Below are positions 60,809 to 64,000 of a DNA stretch of 64,000 nt, one piece after another; within the stretch, counting starts at the first letter, position 1; each line of letters begins with the position of its first letter. Both the position numbers and the translations under genes were made by a program. The stretch comes from a virus, in IMG/VR virus record IMGVR_UViG_3300021490_000002, positions 17,255-81,254 of that record; one strand, given 5' to 3'. The notes beneath the pieces are model-generated. The model was not told where the DNA came from, did not search any database, and saw nothing but the letters and a program-made list of their open reading frames with translations.

Positions 60809-61339
60809 TTATGCTCCAGTATGACCAAAGCCACCTCTGGAAACTGTCTCTGTCTCCTTTTCTGTAAAAATAATTTCATATTTATAGCACATACGTTCTA
60901 CCACTCTAAATTGTGCTATTCTCTGTCCCAGCCTCAACGTAGTCCCCCGTGTAAAATATGCTACCAATCCCCAAATGTCCTCGTCACCTCTAAAATCATT
61001 ATCAATCACACCCATAGAATTTCCTACTAAAATCCCATGTTTAAGAAATAACGAACTTCTGGGAAGGAGATGAGCTTCGTAAGGTTCAGGGAGAGCTATA
61101 GAGACACCTAAATTCAAAACGCATCCAGTCCCTTTCTTAAAACTATACTCGTTGCCGTGTACCTCGTAATCTTTTCCATGAAGTATAGAATCTTTGCTTG
61201 CTGGATGTATTCCACAAAAACTTAAATCAATCCAATCGCCATGCATTTCTACTCTCGCAAAATCTGAATGGGTTTTGATAGCTATAATTACTGGTTTCCT
61301 AAGACCTACCTTTATAGTCCTCTCTGTTTGTTTTACCAT
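60809..61339 (-). CDS. dut: dUTPase (trimeric type)
   Basis: A 176-residue enzyme that hydrolyses dUTP to dUMP and keeps uracil out of DNA. Five motifs are visible: WIDLSF (motif 1 region), LPRSSL (motif 2), GNSMGVIDNDFRGDED (motif 3, with the catalytic Asp), GQRIAQFRV (motif 4) and RGGFGHTG (motif 5). Motif 1 is somewhat diverged from DAGYDL. The start follows TGGAGGT. The product dUMP would feed the thymidylate synthase encoded nearby. Confidence 0.88.
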   Translation of the reverse strand: MVKQTERTIKVGLRKPVIIAIKTHSDFARVEMHGDWIDLSFCGIHPASKDSILHGKDYEVHGNEYSFKKGTGCVLNLGVSIALPEPYEAHLLPRSSLFLKHGILVGNSMGVIDNDFRGDEDIWGLVAYFTRGTTLRLGQRIAQFRVVERMCYKYEIIFTEKETETVSRGGFGHTGA

Positions 61340-61340
61340 T

Positions 61341-61568
61341 TTACACCTCCACTTTCATATTTATTTTATCATAACAATCTTTGCATAGAAAAAAGACAGT
61401 TATTAAAGGATTGCTGCCTTTAAGTAGGGCCGATACAATATACCAATCTTCCTCCATATTTTTAATTGCTTTCTCACACCTTTTACAAACCATCTGTTCT
61501 TGAAATCTTCCCTTCTGTTCAGCGCTAAGCTTTATAATATTTTTAACTTCCATTGACATATTTTGCAT
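61341..61568 (-). CDS. Small zinc-ribbon-like protein (75 aa)
   Basis: A 75-residue protein with two CxxC pairs (VCKRCEKAI near residues 27-35 and FLCKDCYDKI near 61-70), the pattern of a treble-clef or zinc ribbon. It may bind DNA or protein. It starts 3 bases before the stop/start junction with its neighbour and lies directly before dUTPase in the operon. Confidence 0.6.
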   Translation of the reverse strand: MQNMSMEVKNIIKLSAEQKGRFQEQMVCKRCEKAIKNMEEDWYIVSALLKGSNPLITVFFLCKDCYDKINMKVEV

Positions 61569-61571
61569 GGT

Positions 61572-61856
61572 TTACTCCTCTATCTCTAAAATAGGTTCTC
61601 CCTTTTTTAAAGTTGTTGTACCTCCATGAAGGTGAAAGAGAACAGCCTTCAATTTGTCAGGTTGAAAATCCACTAAATAAAATATAACCCTCTTCTTCCT
61701 CCAGATATAAGAGCTCACCCTCACACATTTACCTGCAGGTATATCATCCGTAGATGTCAACCTTACAGTAAAAATATCTTTTTCAAAGATTTCCCAAGTA
61801 TCTTTTGAACTTCTGTGTGGGGGTAGAGAAGTTATAGTTCGTAAATGTAACTTCAT
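61572..61856 (-). CDS. Small beta-rich protein (94 aa)
   Basis: A 94-residue protein with strands (IFTVRLTSTDDIPAGKCVRVSSYIWRKKRVIFYLVDF, KLKAVLFHLHGG.TTLKKGEPILEI). The final GEPILEI and the overall strand order slightly resemble the beta-barrel of dUTPase, but none of the five motifs is present. It may be a shrunken relative or unrelated. It is co-encoded with dUTPase and thymidylate synthase. Confidence 0.5.
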   Translation of the reverse strand: MKLHLRTITSLPPHRSSKDTWEIFEKDIFTVRLTSTDDIPAGKCVRVSSYIWRKKRVIFYLVDFQPDKLKAVLFHLHGGTTTLKKGEPILEIEE

Positions 61857-61860
61857 TGTT

Positions 61861-62685
61861 TTACTCCCGTTTCTTATTTAGTCTAATTTCCATATAGTCT
61901 TTATGGAATGAATAAGCATGAATACCTTTAGATGAGTAAGCTATTGGACCAGGATTCACTCTGGGAAGAAAAGTTGCGACGTACTGATTGAGTAGGGCTA
62001 TTCCACCGATATTTGTAGGCCATCCGCCAACAGCATCCCAGGAACGGAATACAACATCTGTCTGGAGATAAAAGTTACCGTTATCGTCTTCTATAACTTT
62101 AAACCCAATACCCCTAAGACATGGACTTGTAAGCCTCTCTGTTTCGTCTTTATATGGGACTTCATATCCCAGATTTAATTCTGGATAACCAACGTTAATG
62201 TAGCAATGCTCGTTTCCATACCCGTGCTCTTTAAAATGATGTATGACCCACTCAATCATATTCGGAACTGCAATTCCTCTTCCTAATAAAGACAGTAGCT
62301 TCTTTTCCTGAGACGTATAAAACTTTGTAATTGTGTGATGGATAGGGGGCATTCTAAGTTCTCCACCGACTAGAAACGTCCCATATTTGTAGTGTTCATT
62401 TTCCGCAGTGACTCCGTTCAAAAGATAGTTTAAAAAATATTCTTCAATCTCCTCTTCAGATGTAGGTGCTGGAAGTCCAAAGTTTGGGGGAACATAGGGA
62501 CACTTAGGTTCGTGAGGATTGTGAATATAGCCCGCAATGTAATCCAACGAATACCTTGCCTCACCTTTGTAAGAACCTGACGTTATCTCGTATTTTTTAC
62601 CATAAGTATAAATAGCATTCAATATGTCAAACCAAGCATCATCCACCGTATAGTTTTCTAAGAAGATTGGTTTAAATTTTTTCAT
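61861..62685 (-). CDS. Diverged thymidylate synthase (ThyA fold)
   Basis: A 274-residue protein making dTMP from dUMP if active. The key ThyA residues can be aligned by eye: Cys189 in SPCLRG (catalytic PCH motif), RSWD at 214-217, WPTNIGGIALL with Asn225, and GIHAYSFHKDYME with His256 and Tyr258 (H.Y motif). The normal PCH is changed to PCL, and the N-terminal region is unlike E. coli ThyA. The neighbouring dUTPase gene supports the assignment. ThyX signature RHR was not found. Confidence 0.75.
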   Translation of the reverse strand: MKKFKPIFLENYTVDDAWFDILNAIYTYGKKYEITSGSYKGEARYSLDYIAGYIHNPHEPKCPYVPPNFGLPAPTSEEEIEEYFLNYLLNGVTAENEHYKYGTFLVGGELRMPPIHHTITKFYTSQEKKLLSLLGRGIAVPNMIEWVIHHFKEHGYGNEHCYINVGYPELNLGYEVPYKDETERLTSPCLRGIGFKVIEDDNGNFYLQTDVVFRSWDAVGGWPTNIGGIALLNQYVATFLPRVNPGPIAYSSKGIHAYSFHKDYMEIRLNKKRE

Positions 62686-62701
62686 CCTCTACCTCCTTCT
62701 G

Positions 62702-62902
62702 TCAATTATCTCTACAAATAAGCTCATCCTCTAATTCATCAATCTTGTTACGTATAGCTATCCTTACTAACATATCCTCCTCTTCAGCATACCACCTTTG
62801 TAAAAATCTTATTATGTTTTGCAAGTAATCGTTTGGAATACTGGAGACAGGAAGAACCTGTCCCCGTGCGTTTATCCAATACCCTGGAACAAAACATTCC
62901 AT
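62702..62902 (-). CDS. Small phage protein, paralogue of the one at 63283
   Basis: A 66-residue protein: a W(I)..RG.V segment (GYWINARGQVLPVSSI), then NDYLQNIIRFLQRWYAEEEDMLVRIAI and an acidic helix. The pattern 'W....G....I....L.N.I..L.R' is found in small phage proteins of unknown function. A second copy lies at 63283-63489. Shine-Dalgarno site AGGAGGTG. Confidence 0.6.
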   Translation of the reverse strand: MECFVPGYWINARGQVLPVSSIPNDYLQNIIRFLQRWYAEEEDMLVRIAIRNKIDELEDELICRDN

Positions 62903-62918
62903 CCTACACCTCCTTCAC

Positions 62919-63281
62919 TTACCACATACAATCTTTAGCTATATCTACCAATCTTAAAAAGACTTCATCCTTCACCTTTTCTTTTGGGTCTAACTCCTCG
63001 TAAGGAACAAGGTCTGGGTGAATCTTTTTAGATGGGTCGTAAACTGGACCATACTTCCAACCCATTTCAAAATACTTTGACATCCATGAATCGTGTGCTT
63101 CTTTAAAGTCCTGAAATTTCCTTTTCCCCGAACATAAATCAGTTATTAACTCAACAAATTGTTCCTTAAACTCAGGTTCTCTATCTTCCCAGGGAGCAGG
63201 AACTACAGGACAACCTAAACACTCTGCATGTAACCTTGCAGCCTCATACACAAACTTTGCTCTTGCTTCATTTGTATTCAT
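62919..63281 (-). CDS. RyR-domain protein
   Basis: A 120-residue protein. Residues ~62-115 (AHDSWMSKYFEMGWKYGPVYDPSKKIHPDLVPYEELDPKEKVKDE) match the RyR domain first described in ryanodine receptors and also seen in bacteria and phages: helix, GW.YGP...., HP.L.PY..L...EK. The N-terminal helix contains two cysteines (CLGCPVVPAPWEDREP). The molecular role in phages is unknown; a small-molecule or protein-binding function is possible. Confidence 0.78.
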   Translation of the reverse strand: MNTNEARAKFVYEAARLHAECLGCPVVPAPWEDREPEFKEQFVELITDLCSGKRKFQDFKEAHDSWMSKYFEMGWKYGPVYDPSKKIHPDLVPYEELDPKEKVKDEVFLRLVDIAKDCMW

Positions 63282-63282
63282 A

Positions 63283-63489
63283 TTAAAACGCTCCTCTTTT
63301 TAATAGTTCCTCTTCAACCTCTTCTATTTTTTCTAACAATGTCTTTTTATCCCAGCTACCAGATAACTCCTTCCGTTCATACTGCCTTTTAAGAAACCTC
63401 ACGATGTTTTGTAAATAAGAGGTTGAAATATCGGATAAATTATAGACCCTTCCTTTTTTATCAATCCATTTACCCCGAGCCATCAACAT
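63283..63489 (-). CDS. Small phage protein, paralogue of the one at 62702
   Basis: A 68-residue protein (GKWIDKKGRVYNLSDI, then STSYLQNIVRFLKRQYERKEL and an acidic helix ending EEELLKRG). It is similar in order and length to the protein at 62702. ATG 63489 is 4 bases and ATG 63483 is 10 bases after GGAGGGG; either could be used. The two copies flank the RyR-domain gene, suggesting duplication. Confidence 0.6.
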   Translation of the reverse strand: MLMARGKWIDKKGRVYNLSDISTSYLQNIVRFLKRQYERKELSGSWDKKTLLEKIEEVEEELLKRGAF

Positions 63490-63504
63490 TCCACCCCTCC
63501 AACC

Positions 63505-63756
63505 TTATTTATTCCCCTTTGATTTTCTGGAAGAGAGGAGTAAAGTTGTTTCTTCTAAAACTTTTTTCTTTACCTTCTCTACCTTACCTACATTCTTTGT
63601 GCTTTTGAATTTCGCCTTTCTTGAGTTTGAAATATCTCTTTTAACTTCATTAGGGGATTGTGTGTGAAGTTTTTTAAAGGTTTTAGTGCCTAAATTCATT
63701 CTAAACGATTCTTTGTTTTCTAATAGGCTAGCATATTTGAGTTTTCTTTTTTTCAT
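63505..63756 (-). CDS. Small very basic protein (83 aa)
   Basis: Lys/Arg/Ser-rich (starting MKKRKLKYASLLENKESF; KKVLEETTLLLSSRKSKGNK at the end), probably disordered and nucleic acid- or protein-binding. It overlaps the gene upstream by 29 bases, with a clear Shine-Dalgarno site (AAGGAGG) before ATG 63756. No motif is recognised. Confidence 0.55.
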   Translation of the reverse strand: MKKRKLKYASLLENKESFRMNLGTKTFKKLHTQSPNEVKRDISNSRKAKFKSTKNVGKVEKVKKKVLEETTLLLSSRKSKGNK

Positions 63757-63949
63757 AACAACCTCCTTGTTTTAAAATTTCTACCTTAAAGCCCCCAAAA
63801 GGCCTCAAGGAATCTACCATAAACTCCTTCCCGCAAGGACATACAGCTTTATACACTGTCTTTCCTGAGACCACATCGACAAAATAAGACGTATGTCCTG
63901 TAAGCGGTCTATGGATTCCTAACACACATAAGAGTTTACCTAAAAACAT
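63728..63949 (-). CDS. Small cysteine-containing protein (73 aa)
   Basis: A 73-residue protein with hydrophobic N-terminus (FLGKLLCVLGIHRPL), a CPCGK motif and further cysteines (GGCYEKKKTQIC). It resembles small phage or bacterial zinc-type proteins that begin with 'LLC.LG.H.' and have a CxCG pair. It is preceded by AAGGA, and its 3' end overlaps the next gene. Confidence 0.55.
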   Translation of the reverse strand: MFLGKLLCVLGIHRPLTGHTSYFVDVVSGKTVYKAVCPCGKEFMVDSLRPFGGFKVEILKQGGCYEKKKTQIC

Positions 63950-63951
63950 AA

Positions 63952-64000
63952 CTAAGCATCCTTTGTTTTTAGTGCTTGCCTTAACAATTCCAGCGGAACA
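63952..64000 (-). CDS. Partial gene at the window edge (C-terminus)
   Basis: Read from the right edge on the - strand, one frame gives VPLELLRQALKTKDA followed by TAG at 63954-63952, 3 bases before the next start. This spacing and the helical ending make it the likely 3' end of an upstream gene. Another frame is also open through the end, so the call is tentative. Confidence 0.4.
   Translation of the reverse strand, partial: VPLELLRQALKTKDA

Noticed and set aside
1-64000. tRNA genes, CRISPR array, insertion sequences, integrase or attachment sites
   Set aside because: Nothing with the required structure was seen; no gap between genes is large enough for more than a promoter or terminator.

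Overview
The window is a 64 kb piece of an AT-rich (estimated by eye at 35-40% GC) tailed double-stranded DNA phage. Genes are packed end to end, with stop/start overlaps and strong Shine-Dalgarno sites. Terminase, portal, scaffold and tape-measure genes identify a caudovirus. The very long tape measure and the absence of sheath or contractile-baseplate genes suggest a siphovirus. Three TTGACA-N17-TATAAT-like promoters and the Shine-Dalgarno sites point to a bacterial host. Heavy AGA/AGG codon use and Lys/Glu-rich proteins would suit a thermophile, but the host cannot be named. No tRNA, rRNA, CRISPR array or insertion sequence was seen.

Layout. (1) Positions 1-20544, + strand: tape measure (3174 aa), then large virion proteins, a duplicated tail fibre with its chaperone, a DUF1353 protein, a collar/discoidin protein, a Kelch protein and a small MscS-like membrane protein. 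(2) 20546-21526, - strand: a lone antisense gene with intein-like features. (3) 21556-33183, + strand: tail tip with a hub resembling gene transfer agent hubs, an unusual membrane module (periplasmic binding protein-like protein, second MscS-like mini protein, TM/coiled-coil protein), split J-like tail-tip proteins, three related appendage proteins and a spermidine-synthase-like enzyme. (4) 33201-40316, + strand: terminase, long fibres, a very basic protein and a repeat-rich fibre, closed by a bidirectional terminator at 40315-40352. (5) 40330-46257, - strand: portal, scaffold and associated genes, with an internal consensus promoter. (6) 46273-56393, - strand: replication and recombination, comprising a UDG-DNA polymerase A fusion, primase-helicase, SSB, RecA, RuvC-like nuclease, an Lsm-like protein and a ribbon-helix-helix regulator with a likely operator. 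(7) 56501-64000, - strand: nucleotide metabolism, comprising an intein-containing class II ribonucleotide reductase, dUTPase and a diverged thymidylate synthase, with small accessory proteins including a RyR-domain protein.

How it fits together. The - strand genes supply dNTPs with strict control of uracil (dUTPase, thymidylate synthase, UDG fused to the polymerase) and a self-contained replisome. The + strand genes build the tail and package DNA. No major capsid protein was recognised; it is probably outside the window or too diverged.

Most notable observations: apparent complete absence of GATC (and of CCGG) in 64 kb; two MscS-like mini proteins, one of them in a periplasmic-binding-protein module among tail-tip genes; a spermidine-synthase fold lacking its catalytic acid; an intein placed directly before the RNR radical cysteine; and an RHH gene whose promoter carries a perfect inverted repeat over the -10 box. 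All family assignments come from reading motifs; no database search was run.
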